Source: Lytechinus pictus
Lineage: Eukaryota > Echinodermata > Echinoidea > Temnopleuroida > Toxopneustidae
Reading direction: 5' to 3'
Assembly: GCF_037042905.1 (NCBI RefSeq)
Contig: NC_087246.1
Location: forward strand, 34,218,001 to 34,282,000
Length of the DNA: 64,000 nucleotides
The notes beneath the pieces were generated by a model. It searched no databases, had not been told where the DNA came from, and saw nothing but the letters and a program-made list of their open reading frames with translations. Below, piece by piece: positions 1-12,724 of this stretch (the first letter of the stretch is position 1; every line of letters begins with the position of its first letter). The position numbers were made by a program, and so were the translations under genes.

Positions 1-58
1 GAAACAATTTAACACCCAAACTGATCTTTCTTTTCTCGTCTCGTTCCCATGGTTACAG

Positions 59-198
59 GCAGTGCAGCATCCAGAGCGGCTGAATTGCTCTACGCAAACT
101 TGACAGAAAACTATAGTATCTTCATTAGACCAGTCAAGAATGAATCAGACCCTGTCATGGTCGAGTTTGGTCTTTCTATTTCACAACTCATAAACATA
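59..198 (+). CDS. nAChR exon: N-terminal extracellular segment
   Basis: 140-nt exon. The acceptor AG is at 57-58 and the donor GTAAGT starts at 199. It begins with two bases completing a split codon and ends on a complete codon. The encoded segment includes [18 protein letters not shown], the typical start of the mature subunit (N-terminal helix and first strand). An in-frame ATG at 49 lies upstream of the acceptor, so it is intronic and not the start. Confidence 0.9.
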
Positions 199-425
199 GT
201 AAGTATACCTCAATCATTTTTTTCTTCATGAATTTATAAATGAATGGGGAGGGATGATGAATAATGCACTTGTTCCTGTCATCATCATCATCATCATCAT
301 CGTCATCATCATCATCAGCATCATCATCGTTATCTTCATCAACACCATCGTCATCATCATCATCATCATCGTCGTCATCATCAACATTATCAACACCATC
401 AACACCGTCATCATAATCATCATCG

Positions 426-458
<33 letters not shown>

Positions 459-3400
459 CCATCATCATCAATATCATAAATAGATATCATCCATGGTGGA
501 AAAAATGATGAGCGGAGTCTTGTAAAAATGAAAGTAACAAAAATTCGAAACACTCCCGATCTTCAGAATCTTGTATGTATGAATACTTTTAAATGAATCG
601 GCAAATAAAGTTGTCATGAATGATGCCTTGTGATAATAGACGTATGTTCTTTGGTTGTTATTAAGATTCTGTTGAGGTGACCAGGCCAGCACCAGCCGAT
701 CTTTTTGTTTAATCCGTGATTCGCTCATTGTATTTTGTCACAGAAATACGATTAATAAATGCAAGATGAAAATAATAAGCAAATAATCACCATTTATGTA
801 GGTGTTTGCCAAAATAATTATTACCTCCGAGGTGAGCTTGGATGTCTCTATCTTTCAGAAGCGAAGTTAGGGAAAGATAAAAGCTTTTACTTTCATTTCA
901 CCGAGCAAGTGATATTATTTTGTCGTGTCATCTGATACTACCACAACAATTATAAACACAATTAAAACGCCCATTAATTTCACTGATTTTCATTATTTTC
1001 TCCCCTCTTTTTATTTATCTTGATTTTGAATCTAATTTCGATTTCCTATTCTTTCTATTTTCTATAAACTCTCACTTTCTGGCTTGCCATCCTCCTTGTC
1101 ATTCAATTTAAATCCAATTTGTTTTGTACTCCTTTTCTATTGATTTAAATCATCTGCTTGTCCCTTTTAAAACAATCCTTTCCTACAACACCAACCCCCA
1201 TTCTCATCTTCCAAACAATTTTCATATTTTATAATGTCCCCATTTCCTACCCCCTTTTATCCATCCCCTCCACCCCCCCTCATCTACCACTCTCAATTTC
1301 TGCCCCATTTTTTGCTCACATTTTGTTCTCTCCTTTTCAATCAATTTCCAGGATGAAAAGGCTCAAGTTATGACAACAAGCGTCTGGGTCAAGCATGTAA
1401 GTTTATCAATTTTCACACAGAATTCCATATAAGGAATAATTGCAGCGCTGACACTGATCTACTTGCTTGATTATCATGATAAGCCCCCCCCCAAAAAAAA
1501 AAAAAAAAAAAAAATTAATAGATAAAAAAAAAAAAAAAAAATCATAGTCGTTCCGCAGACTTGGTGATATAAGTCACATGAGACCATACTTTTTTTTTGG
1601 AGAAATTTGGAATGGAATGTCTTAAGTCGACATTGCTCGGTAAAAATGGCAAGTTTCAAATAAAATGATATTTACCAGTACCGAGGATTTTACCAATCAC
1701 TGGTCATTCATAACCTCTTTTTTGTGAAACGGGAACATGCTGATAATGACTACAAAGGTTTTAAGGGAGATATTTCAACAACTGTAAATTGGGACAGGAA
1801 TAAGAACATGGGAATAGGGAGATTCATTGTTCCAGTTCCAGCGTGAATTACTTCTCAGAATTTAATTGGAAATCCAAGAATACTCGTTTGAAATTTAAAC
1901 CAAGTTTAATAAAATTATGTAATATAAACAAATTTAGTTAATTCAGGCTTCTCTGAAATAGATGATTTTGATATATTTTTATCGTGATTGTTTAATCTTC
2001 ATGTTTATGATTTAAACTGACTTTATTTCAATAATTGTATTTGTTAACGGTATACAGGCATGGCAGGACCATCATTTAATGTGGAATCCAGATGATTATG
2101 AGGGTATTACTGAGCTCCATATCCCAGCTGAAAATATATGGAGACCTGATATCTTACTATACAACAAGTAAATATGTACCATACATTTATTTTGTTTGTG
2201 TGTGTTTTATTTAATTCTTTTACCCCTTCTTTGTTTTTCTTTACTTTCTTTCTTTCTTTCTTCCTTTCTTTCCTTTTCTTTTTTTATCGTTATTTCTTTG
2301 ATTCCCTCTCTATTTAACGCATTCCGCATGTTTATGAAAGTATGATATGTATCATAAATTTATAAAATTGGTTATTCTTTATTTATTCACATTTTTGTTA
2401 CTCCTAATATTTCAATATTATAATTTTCCTGCATAGTATTTTCCATTGCTATTCATACGTTAGGAAAATACTAAATATGCTTTATATCATAGTTAAATAT
2501 TGAGTTTTGTGTTTATTCATCATTTATCTTGCAAATTCCTATATCATTTGCAATATTAATTAATACGTACAAATAATTTCAAATGTAATTTCAACATTGT
2601 TGGATAGTAATCATCAACTTTCAACCTCTTTTTTTTTTATACAGTGCCAATGGAAATTTCGATGTGCAGTTTCTTGTAAACGCCATAGTTAAGTACACGG
2701 GGAGGGTTACCTGGTTACCCCCTGCTATATACAAGAGCTCTTGTACAATAGACATCGAGTATTTTCCTTTCGATGAGCAATCATGTAAGATGAAGTTTGG
2801 TCCATGGACCCACGATACACTCAAGATTAACATGACATCGTCGAACAATGTCGTCGATCAGGAGGATTACTGGCCGAATGGTGAATGGGAGATCGTTGAA
2901 TCGCCGGCGTTACGTAACGAGATCACTTACCCTTGTTGCGAGGATATATACGTGGATGTAACGTTTTATTTCAAGCTGCATAGGAAACCGTTGTTTTACG
3001 TGGTCACACTTGTAGTGCCTTGTCTTCTTATATCCTTCCTTACAATCCTGGTCTTCTTCCTACCCTCAGACGCCCAGGAGAAAATAACCCTCTCCATTTC
3101 CATCCTCCTCGCCCTCATCGTGTTCCTCCTCCTCATCCCCGACATCATCCCACCGACATCGACAACGCTGCCCTTGATCGGTCGCTACATGCTATTCACC
3201 ATGGTGTTGGTAACGCTCTCGATCACGATCACCGTGGTCATAATCAATTTTCATTTCAGGAACGCTCGTACGCACGAGATGTCGTCGTCGATGCATTACA
3301 TCTTTCTCATACTCATGCCCAAGATACTGTGCATGCCGCGGCCGACGAAACCCTTCGAACACGAGAAGCACAAATCGGCTAAGAAGATGAAGAAGAAATT

Positions 3401-4409
3401 TGCATCAGCCGGTCTGTGCGGGAGGATTTTTGGCGCGTCTCCCGATAAACGATTCTTAAAGTCGGGAGCACAGTATGTGATTGATACAATTACACCGTCA
3501 TTACTAGAAGAGATAGAAAGTAGAAATAGAGACATAAACTCGTCGGGTGCGTCATTGCCTAAGGAATGCCTGGAAATGCTGGACTCTCTCGAGGTCATCG
3601 CGATGCATATGAAAAGAGAGGATGACGAAGATCAGGTAATAATTTCTTTTGAATAGGAACACAGATAAAAGATAAGAGAATTCTGTTAACAATAATTTGA
3701 TTTATAATAAAGGAAATTAAGTAACAGCAACATTTAACTGTAGGAGGGCGTTTCTCGAGGAGAAAGAGTGCGTGCTTTTCCAGCTGGTTTCATGGTGGGG
3801 AGGGTGACACAATGACTGACCAATGCCAAGACACAAGAGAGTACCTTACAGCACTATGATTTATTACTTGCAAATTGCCAGTAAATATTCATTCACGTTC
3901 TGATATCATTTAGATTTATTCCTTAAAACGAATTAATGATTTAAAAAGATATAAATAAATTAAATACAAATAAATTACATAGCATTAGGCGTTCCTTTAC
4001 TCAACAATCATTTATATCCCATTGCAACCAATACAGTTTAGAGTGAGTATTAAATGATCGAATAATTCTATCGGTTCACCCGATTGCTATACAATGAATA
4101 GAGGAAGCAAACCTCGTTGAAACAAGTATTTCCTAATTGAAAGTTTGATGTCGTTGACCAAACTTTCTGATGGCATCTCTGTCTTTATTACAGATAAGCG
4201 AAGACTGGCGGTTCATAGCCTTGGTAATGGATCGGATGTTTCTCTTCATCTTTGCCCTGATGTGTCTGAGTGGGACCCTTGGTATCATCCTGCGTGCACC
4301 AATACTCTGGGAGAGTGCCGATCATCACAATACCACCAATTACACCAAGCCTATCGTCCTAGAGACCCAGTCATTCTACGATTTCAACCCAACTACTCCT
4401 GTCTATTAA
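59..4409 (+). CDS. Nicotinic acetylcholine receptor alpha-type subunit, five exons, 5' end outside window
   Basis: Cys-loop ligand-gated cation channel subunit of the plasma membrane; pentamers open on binding acetylcholine. Exons 59-198, 1352-1396, 2058-2167, 2645-3635 and 4194-4409 all have AG/GT borders and join in one frame for 499 codons plus TAA. Seen in order: N-terminal beta-strand region, a Cys-loop with 13 residues between cysteines, W-T-H-D (loop B), adjacent cysteines YPCC (loop C, the alpha hallmark), M1, M2, M3, a moderate cytoplasmic loop and M4. The 45- and 110-nt exons match the conserved exon sizes of this family. The signal peptide and first exon are missing to the left. 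M2 most resembles the muscle and neuronal alpha type rather than alpha7, by eye. Potential N-glycosylation sites are NLT, NES, NMT, and NTT/NYT near the C terminus. No 3' UTR end is proven; AATAAA occurs near 6308 and 6434. Confidence 0.93.
279..477. repeat. (ATC)n microsatellite, interrupted
   Basis: About 200 bp of CATCAT units with CGTC and CAAC interruptions inside the first visible receptor intron. It produces long runs of Asp, Ile or Met when translated; these are not genes. Confidence 0.97.
1352..1396 (+). CDS. nAChR exon: 45-nt conserved mini-exon
   Basis: Encodes exactly 15 codons, [15 protein letters not shown]. The acceptor follows a pyrimidine-rich tract ending CAG at 1351 and the donor is GTAAGT at 1397. 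A 45-nt exon at this place is a signature of nAChR genes. The W-x-K region contributes to the complementary face of the binding site (loop D). Confidence 0.92.
1487..1541. repeat. Intronic poly(A)-rich tract
   Basis: A C-run followed by two long A-runs within the receptor intron between the 45-nt and 110-nt exons. Confidence 0.9.
2058..2167 (+). CDS. nAChR exon: 110-nt exon with loop A region
   Basis: Acceptor TACAG ends at 2057; donor GTAAAT starts at 2168. It encodes [16 protein letters not shown], then [10 protein letters not shown], the conserved WxPDxxLYN motif next to binding loop A. It ends two bases into an Asn codon completed by the next exon. Confidence 0.93.
2243..2285. repeat. 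(TTTC)n pyrimidine tract
   Basis: Short degenerate CTTT/CTTTC repeat in the intron before the large exon. Confidence 0.8.
2645..3635 (+). CDS. nAChR exon: Cys-loop, loops B and C, M1-M3 and cytoplasmic loop
   Basis: One 991-nt exon. Cys-loop cysteines lie at 2742-2744 and 2784-2786, and the adjacent cysteines at 2934-2939. M1 is about 2994-3062. M2 is about 3078-3149 and starts with E(-1') K I T L S; Leu sits at 9' and an unusual Pro-Asp at 19'-20'. M3 is about 3180-3248. The cytoplasmic loop is lysine-rich ([12 protein letters not shown]) and ends in an amphipathic helix before M4 ([17 protein letters not shown]). The donor GTAATA starts at 3636, after a complete CAG codon. Readthrough into the intron would stop at 3654-3656. 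Confidence 0.94.
4194..4409 (+). CDS. nAChR terminal exon: M4 and C-terminal tail
   Basis: Acceptor TTACAG ends at 4193. The exon opens with [16 protein letters not shown], runs through the M4 helix (about 4215-4290) and ends with a tail of about 40 residues containing NTT and NYT sequons and a TAA stop at 4407-4409. The tail is longer than in vertebrate muscle alpha subunits. Confidence 0.92.
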   Translation: MSEDWRFIALVMDRMFLFIFALMCLSGTLGIILRAPILWESADHHNTTNYTKPIVLETQSFYDFNPTTPVY

Positions 4410-7400
4410 TCGTGGCAATCTGGAGACTTACTCCTGCATGCGGCGCCATATACCCTCACTCGACTGTTATGGGAAGTGTGAGGACTGTGATCTTCCACAC
4501 ATCACCGGGGTGTTTGGACGTCAAGACTCGGTCTCCTCGGACACAACAAAGAAAGATACTTGTGGGGTTTTTTTATCTGCCATTAAAGGGTTTTCGTTAT
4601 AGAACGGAGGCTTTGCGGACGGTAGCTCAGAAAACATTGCGGATCCACGCGAAGGTCCTGCGTACGAGGGAACACCCCATCTTTAGGTTTTTCAGGACAT
4701 TATTCAGGCAATATTACGTCATTCTGGGGACAAGTCGGAACAGTGCTCTACGCAAAACCAAAACAACGCACCGTGTGTTCACTGATAAAGTGTCACTGGC
4801 CGCGATGGCAATCGGTCGTGCTCGCTTTAACGGGAGGGAGGGGGGGGGAGAACCAGTTGCAGTCGTCCCACCCTCTCCAGAAATTTTTGAAAACTTACCT
4901 TTTTTTTAAAATCACTAAAAGTGAAAAGCAAAAACAACCCCATGACAAGCTCGGGCTCTTCGCACCCTCGCTTTCTTCGAAAGTTTCTTCAACAATTCTA
5001 ATGCGTCTTTTCTGCTTCCGGCCATGGTTTGATTTTCAATGTTTTTTCTTCTAGTTACTGTCTCCAAAGCTTCCGTCTCCAATCGAAAACACCCTGATTT
5101 AACTAGAGCCTATCGACGACACTGTTGAAAATAATATACGAAACTCATACATAAGACTTAATCCCTGAACAATGGCGAAATGATTTCCCAACTGCAACAC
5201 CTTCTCTTTGGAATTGCGAACATTGTTATGGCAATTATGATTATTATTACTATTTTCATATTTTGTTCTTTAGACTGACTAAACGACCTGACTCGGAATC
5301 ATACTCCCGACTGCCGCAGTCAATCCATGATTCGACCATCACGTACAACTCATTTTAGAAGCAGTCAACTTGTCTTCAAAGATTCACATTACTCTTGTGA
5401 CTTCCTGAATATTTCTGCAATTATGCAGACTCTCCGTCCCACGACTACCAATGCACTGAAACATTATCTTTACTAAATAGTTATGAATAATTTTTTTATT
5501 TTCATGTCAATCGGTACCAGAAAGACGAGGAAATTGACCGTTGAACAATGACTTAAGATGTAATAGTCGTAGAATCGGAGAGAGCTATTGAAAAGAGGAG
5601 TCACTTTTCTTTACAGGAAAATTCAGCTGAACATACCGGACAATAGTAATTCTGTTCTTAACAGATCAAAGGAGGTCTATTCATTTTGGCAATGACAGGA
5701 CTTTTTAAGGGAAATATCGTTTAAAAAAAATATAATTATGCAATGATCTGTTGGATTTTCTTCGTTTGAATCTTCCACAGTTAATCACGTTTTCTGTATG
5801 TGTGTGTGTGCGTGTGTGGGAGGTGTTGGGGGTGTGGGTTGGTGTGTGAAACATCACTAAAGGTATAACACATTTACGAGAAAAGACAGCAACGATAATC
5901 TTGTCTTGAATATAATATGAAATATTATGACTATAGTCTTTCTATCGTAACCATTTTATAGCTGCTCTCTGTTATTTGTGTTACAGTCATAGTAGATTAG
6001 TGTGGGAGAATCATTTTAATTATGGTCCATAAACTAATCTAACTATTTCTATTTAAGTCTTTTTGTATTCGAACAACTCCTCCCCCTAAAAACGCGTATA
6101 ATTGTCATTTTAGGTGAATAATACACACGAAGGCGATAATTGTTGGGTTGTTGAGTTGGGTTGGGTATATATAGATGATTACCTTTAAGTTATAAATACA
6201 TGCAAGATTTGGAGAAAGTTAAATGTTTAGCTTAATGAATTACATTCTCTCTCTTGCAGTGTGCATCTGTAGGCCTGTTCGTTTCCTGAATTCATGTTAA
6301 GAGTGGCAATAAATTGGTTTACAAAAAGACATGGTTGGCCAATATAGGCCTAATAGCTATATACAATTCATATTATAAAACCATTATTTCAAAAAATGTA
6401 TTGAATGAGCCTGTACCACCGATAATTATGTTAAATAAAGATGTATTCATTTTGAAAGCTAAGAATGTATAACAGCAAATATACACCTTTAAAAAAAAGA
6501 AACCCATCATATACATTATTGGCTACTATACGCATGATACTATTGTGATTTAAGTCTTTCTCTTTCATTTTCCCCTGAAAAATAGTTGATTTTCTTATTT
6601 TTCATGTTTTGCATTTTATCTAAAGAAATATCTTTTCATCAAGATCTTTACATCACATCTCATTATTTAGATCATTAGATCGATAATTTTACATTAATAT
6701 TTTCTTTGCATTTTAATAAGTGTTAAATTACTTCAGACTGTGATGTATTATGATACAAACAAGAAAAATATTATTTTATTTATTCATCGCCATTTTTAAT
6801 TTTGACCCTAATTTAGCGAAATGAATTGAAGATATTTATCTTAATTTGACGTCATTTTCCTTTATAAGAAATATGTTGAACGAGTGAATTTACGCATAAA
6901 ATGAGAATATTATTTTCAGGATATCACTGAGGTCACCCAAAATATGGGGGAAACTTACATTCTCTCCAGTTCATTCAATTCCTAAAACAGACAAAGAGTG
7001 AATATTTTTACCCCTCAAGTGTAAAATCAATTAAAAATTACTTTATCACTTACTTTATTTTTTTATTCAATTTAATCAAATCACTTTCCTTATCTGCTGT
7101 TTCGATTGAAATCAGGTTTTAATTATTTTCTCTTTTTTTAAGGGGATAACTATTTTGACTAAACTATTAATTCTAGATTCAGAAATCACATTCGTTTTTA
7201 GACTCCACTTATGTTTTTATCCAAGTAACATTATTTTTATCAAAATGATTACATCATTGCTTGCTTGCATTTGAATACTTATATGACGATAATACTATGC
7301 TATAAACGTTTGTGTAAATAATATATTATATGAGAATGACTGTGTTTATAAACTTATAAACCAATAAGAAGTACTATTTATGATATTAAAACAAGTATTT

Positions 7401-7480
7401 GAAGTTCTTTACTTACAAAATATAAAAACACTAAAAAAATATTTTTGTGGTATTTGTGTGTTTATTTCTTTCCATTCTTG
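4410..7480. other. Receptor 3' flank, no further gene seen
   Basis: Immediate 3' flank, probably including the 3' UTR, then AT-rich DNA. A GT-rich stretch lies near 5798-5848 and AATAAA motifs near 6308 and 6434. Open frames at 4145-5054 are continuations or shadows of the last exon and lack coding character. Confidence 0.6.
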
Positions 7481-7489
7481 AAGTTTCGT

Positions 7490-7532
7490 TCGACCATGGA
7501 CCTACTGTCAGAGTCGCAGGTCCATGGTTCGA
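7490..7532. repeat. Short inverted repeat
   Basis: Arms 7490-7503 and 7518-7532 are reverse complements with one indel (core CCATGGACCT / AGGTCCATGG), able to form a hairpin with a roughly 14-nt loop. Function unknown; possibly an internal part of a MITE. Confidence 0.6.
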
Positions 7533-7634
7533 CAGCCAGAACTGTGCGACATCCAACAAACTAGGGGCGTTTCATGAAACTGTTCGTATGAGTGAAATGT
7601 ACACAGATGATACATCGGATTTCAGCTTATACAT

Positions 7635-7861
7635 GGGCCCCATCTTACAAAGAGTTGTGATTGATCCTAATGCAAATTTGTTCAATATATTTTCTAGTAT
7701 ATTCTTACATTCTCTTGAAGATTCAGTGTCATTCTTTTTGTTTATTAAAAGGATTGAGATTATTTCCGGTAGAAAAAATTATGTCATCATGGTTATGGAT
7801 GGATTTCCATATACATTTGAGATTGATTGGATTAATCGTAACTCTTTGTAAAACAGGGCCC
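7635..7861. mobile_element. MITE, family GGGCCCCATCTTACAAAG, copy 1
   Basis: Starts GGGCCCCATCTTACAAAGAG and ends with its approximate reverse complement (CTCTTTGTAAAACAGGGCC). The interior contains GTTGTGATTGAT and its inverted partner. No transposase. A second, better preserved copy is at 12725. Confidence 0.8.
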
Positions 7862-7965
7862 GGATTAAGAATGCGATTTATCACACGAGGAAGTTTCAAA
7901 CGGCTTCATGAAACGGCACTGGTATAGGTGTGGCATAAAGCTGTTCGCCCGCTGTTCGTATATAA

Positions 7966-8587
7966 GTTAAAGGTGTGCTCCAGGCTGAAAATAATATGAT
8001 TTGAACGGTCAGATAAAGAAAAATCAGACAAACAAAACACTGAAAATTTGATCAAAATCGGACAAGGAATACTAATAATAAAGTATATAGCATTCTAAAG
8101 ATTTTCATTATTCCGCGGAAGCAGTTCTCGACATGTCTTCATGAATATTCAATGAGCAAATTCTTGATGATGTCATATCCCCACTTGTTCTTTTGTATTT
8201 TATCATAGGAAATTAGGTTTATTCAAAATTTGTCCTTCAAGAACAAAAAAAAATTGAATGACAACTGATCTAGTGCATTACATATCATGCTGCAACACAT
8301 TTCATTACAAGAAAGACGTATCATTCCCAAATCTATGAAAAAATAAACAATTATGATTTCATGTAATAACATACGAAAGAGGAAAGTTGGGATGTGACAT
8401 AATTAGCCCACCTATATTCATGACGACGTGCATATAACTATTTCCACAATATATTGCTAAGCTTTAACATTCAATAACTTCGCTATTTGTTATCAGATTT
8501 TGATGAAATTTTCAGCATTTTGCTCTGTGAATTTTACTCTATTTATTTAGATGAAAAACATTATCAGCCCGGAGTACCCCCCTTTAA
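7966..8587. mobile_element. Long-palindrome MITE, diverged copy
   Basis: About 620 bp whose ends (TTAAAGG... and ...CCTTTAA) and subterminal blocks (AAAACACTGAAAATTTGATC; GAAATTTTCAGCATTTTGC) are inverted copies. It shares these blocks with the element at 13374. Non-coding. Confidence 0.65.
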
Positions 8588-9581
8588 GAGCGATTTTACA
8601 AACGGCTGAGGACTTTTCTTGTTCTAAATACTCCATGTAGCTGACTTAGCACATGAGAGAATGTCCTAGTTGTTCGTTAGGTCTTTCACAACTTTCGGAA
8701 CAGCTTCATGGAACGATCCAGATATCTTATTAGGTATATACCTAAAACAATCTTATCACCCTGGCTTGGACAAGTTCTTCATAAGTTCATCCGACAGTGA
8801 TTCGAGAAGATGACATCCTTTCTTCATGCCGCATTATGAAACGCCTTGATAATTAAATAACAAAAAGATAACGGCGTGAGATGAATTCAGCTGTTCAATG
8901 TATTATTATCTGTATTGCTTTGATCACATTGAGTTTTGGTTCCCATATACTTTCCAAACAATGATGTTTAATAAAAACATGAAAGTTGAGGCATTTGAAG
9001 AGAAGCCCTATATACCATCCATGATATTTTCCTAAAATATCATAAATGAATATACAAACTCATAATACTTCTGCTCATCTATCCAATTAGTGGAATCTCG
9101 CTTTAAGTATCCCCATCTGTTCTGATAGCATCTTTGAATCTCTTTAACGATCCATCCAGAACCTCCTTCTCCTCCATGATCAAGGTCGCATTCAAGTTAA
9201 AAAACAAAAGACAGACCCCTTCCTTCATCACCTTTAATTAATCTGTCGAATTCATCTCACCCGATACATCCAAGTGGCGCTATTTATTGATGTATGTGCA
9301 GGGGGGAATTTGAACTATGTGCGATTGAATGAAAGGTATGTTGGGAACATAGTGGCTCATCAGAATTGGGCTGTTTTGCTTGATACTTTTTTTTGGTAAA
9401 CTCGATGTGATGACAGAAATGTGGAAAAGCAAAGGTGGATGAGAAAAGAAAGCAAGGCAGAAAGGAAACAAACAGATTAGATGTAGATAATGATTTTTTA
9501 AAACATGAAACATGAAACAAAACGGAGAAAATGGAGTATACTGATAAAGGGGCGTCTGCACAGGGGAGAACTAGATACATT
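8588..9581. other. No gene seen
   Basis: AT-rich spacer. GCATTATGAAACGCC near 8832 is an inverted match to GGCGTTTCATGAAAC near 7567, so an outer MITE may span about 7566-8848 with the two elements above nested in it; this is weak. Confidence 0.4.
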
Positions 9582-9902
9582 GGCCCGTATTCTGAAGTCA
9601 GGTTTAACTTAGACCACGGTCTAACTCTGTACTACAATTATGGGAAGCCAAAAAATGAAAAAACAAGTTTATATTTTATATTTCTTATGTTTAATATTTT
9701 TGTTTCTTTTTGCTTTCATAATCATGATAATCAAGAAAATACTTCAGTTATCATTCCCAGAAAATTATGAACAATTTGGGTATCATATGAATTAATAAAT
9801 TGAATGTTTACTGTTAGGGATTCGTGCCCCAATTGGCTCTCCATACTTAAACCACAACTTTAAACCAGGGTTTAATTTAAACTCGACTTCAGAATACGGG
9901 CT
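9582..9902. mobile_element. MITE, family GGCCCGTATTCTGAAGTC, copy 1
   Basis: Left end GGCCCGTATTCTGAAGTCAG, right end GACTTCAGAATACGGGC: long subterminal inverted repeats containing GGTTTAA. The centre holds AT-rich DNA and no coding sequence. Related copies lie at 20211 and 20528. Confidence 0.85.
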
Positions 9903-12724
9903 AGTATCTTGGTGGTGATTTTTTCTTCTTCCCATGATTTTTTTTTCTTCGCGTAAAAAATAAAGAAAAAAAAAACAGGAGAGGAAAGAAATAGCATTGG
10001 AAATGGAAGGCTGTGTCATGGACCTACCAAACATCCCTATCACTGAAAAAAGCAAAATGACGTTATTTATTTTGTCTTGCCCCCCCCCCCCCCCCTTCAT
10101 CTTGAATTACACTGATACCACTCTTGATTTCAATCGCTGACATTCAATCGGTGTTTGGATAATTTAAAACAGAAAAAATGAAAATGCTACGAAAATGTAA
10201 GGAATATTCCAAAAAAGTTTGATCTACTTTTAGATTGAAAGGATGCCATTGGCATTCATTCTGATGAGTAGACAAACAGCATTTAAAAAACCCACAAATT
10301 TTATTCTTTCACGTTCAGAGGCTCAGTGTGTTGTCATCATGGTCATGGTTATGTTTGAAAGAAAAAAAAAATTAGGTTTCAGAAGGGCACCTCCAGAGTG
10401 GGGGAAGCAGGGACGACCACCTCCCGTGATTTTCAAGTAGTGGGAAAAAAGAGAGAGAAAAAATAGGGGGGAAAAGTCGAGTGTATAAAGTATGTGTAGT
10501 GTAACTTTATCGTATAAAACCCCCTATAATTCAAATGACATAACATGATATCCTTTCTTGGATCATTTTGGCCCCCTTATCAAAATAACATATCGCCCCT
10601 GGTAGGTTTGTAGAGAGAAAGAAAGGAGGAAGGACGAGAGGGAGAGGAAAGAGAAAAACAGAGACAGACAGACTGACAGAAAGAGAGGTACAGTGAGAGA
10701 ATGGGGTGAAAAAGGGGGTCAGGGTTGTTGGAAAGAATGAGGCTTTGTATGGGGGGGGGTAGAAAAATATAATCATTCATTGGAACTCTTAATCAAAATA
10801 ATAGAGATGATTCAATTCAAATGACATGAAGTTTATTAGATTGGTGTTAATTAAGCGCTGATCACATTCGATCTAGCATGCTATTTCGGACAGCCGTCTG
10901 CTCTGTGGGGTGCTGACGGACACATTCTAACATCGACTTTTTTATGCTTTAATGTATTGTCATGTGGAAAAGGGGAGGGGGCACCCCACATCGTCTCATA
11001 AAAATATCCCAACGCCCCACCAGAACCCCTATATACCCGAATTAATATCACATCCCTTCAGTAATGTCTGTTGATGCGTAGCGTTGGCTTACAGCTTTGC
11101 TGATGTAGTTTGCTCAACCTGTATTGTAATTAGGTTAAACACACATCTAAATGGATGTAATATTAAACGTGGGATCAAATTATGGTATATATTGCTTACT
11201 TTGTATTTCATTCCTTGCTAGGCGTATACATGGTGTGAGAGTATTTGATTTGGGCTTGTATGTTTTGATACGATAACGATTGTTCAAACAAAAACCTGTT
11301 TAGAAATATCACTCTGATAAGCGCTGCATAAAATCCGAGTTTTATTATCATTGACGAAATGACGAAAACTAAGCATTTTTTATAGGCATGAACAGAAATG
11401 AAGTACTTGTATTGCAAGTCAAAAAATGTATGAGTTCACGCAAGGGAATATTGTTCTTCTTCACTTTCTAGAATGCATGAATCATTATGATCATGTTTTT
11501 AGTCAAATCATACCATTAAACTTCTGCATGCCATTCGTAAAAAAAGGACATTCTTATTTTTGCAGGTCTAAATGTTATTTTGAATGACTATAAAATGAAT
11601 TTCATTTAAAGACATCAACACATCTCTTTTTACCCATTTAAAAGCAGTCTGGAGAATTTTATAGATATTTAGATTAACTAAATGTTTACACTTGCTATAT
11701 ACGGGGACGAACATTTCTAAGCAATGACAAGTTGTTCAAACAGTATACATGTATTTTGATATACGGTTTAGATATATCTTAAAATACCCTATTATAGAGT
11801 TTCTGTTCGCAATGGTATTACAGTGTGTGTTTATCACTTCAAATTAGGAAATACCATCTTGAGAAGATATGAACTCATCGCACATCTTTGTGCCAGCATT
11901 CAGAGGCGCATAGTATGGAAAGGGGTGTTCATTTTCCATGTTACAAAAAAAAAACAGAGGAAAAAAAATGAAGGTGAAAAGGGAAAAGGAAGAAAGAATG
12001 GTATTGAGAATAGATCGCAATATCGTAAAACATTAAGAAAAGTGAATGAAGTAACTTTCAGATTCTCTTGCATCTTTTCTATCAATATAACTACGTGTAA
12101 CACTGGCATTCTCAGAAATGCCTTTTCGAAAAAAAAAAGGACAGAAATAACATCTACTCCAACATTTAAACAACACTGATTGAAAAAAATAACACATCAA
12201 CATAATCTCATTTGTATCTTATAATAACCAAAATTCTTTTCAGGTGTACAAATGTGTACACATAATTACAGGCAAAGGTAAAATTCCCGTTTGATCAGCA
12301 AAATCATGAATATACAATCATCGAAAATATTTCAAATGAAATTGGGCGTGCTTTAAGATTCCAATGTAACCTTTTGAATATAGTTGATGCACTTGTATAA
12401 CTCGTTATCTTGACTAATGTCTCCGACATGGTACTCGCCGGGGGGGGGGGGGGGGGGCATGGGGCAACCCCTCTATACATTTACGATTCTTCATATAGTA
12501 GGAGGGGGCGTACAAAGAAGCAAGAAGAGTATAAAAATGAGTGGTCTAAGCCATCATCATTTCAGCCATGTTCTGCCCACTGCAAGGTGAATGCCTCCTC
12601 AAGTTGGTAGTGTAACTCTATTGCCACTGTCATGACTGTTGTTCAACTGAAGATAAAACCACTGCCATTTATGTCGTATTGCCACCCCCAACTATACATC
12701 CTGGTTCCGCCCTCGCGTGCCCCA
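9903..12724. other. No gene seen; low-complexity patches
   Basis: Contains a C-run near 10081-10096, a GA-rich tract at about 10610-10690, a G-run near 12440-12457 and otherwise unremarkable AT-rich DNA. Short open frames here lack coding features. Confidence 0.6.

Noticed and set aside
188-553. Asp-, Met- or Ile-rich ORFs
   Set aside because: Produced by the ATC microsatellite within a receptor intron.
3020-3382. ORF overlapping the large receptor exon in another frame
   Set aside because: Shadow of the nAChR coding sequence; no independent evidence.
7447-7851. 134-codon ORF
   Set aside because: Mostly runs through a MITE and a hairpin; no domain and no splice context.
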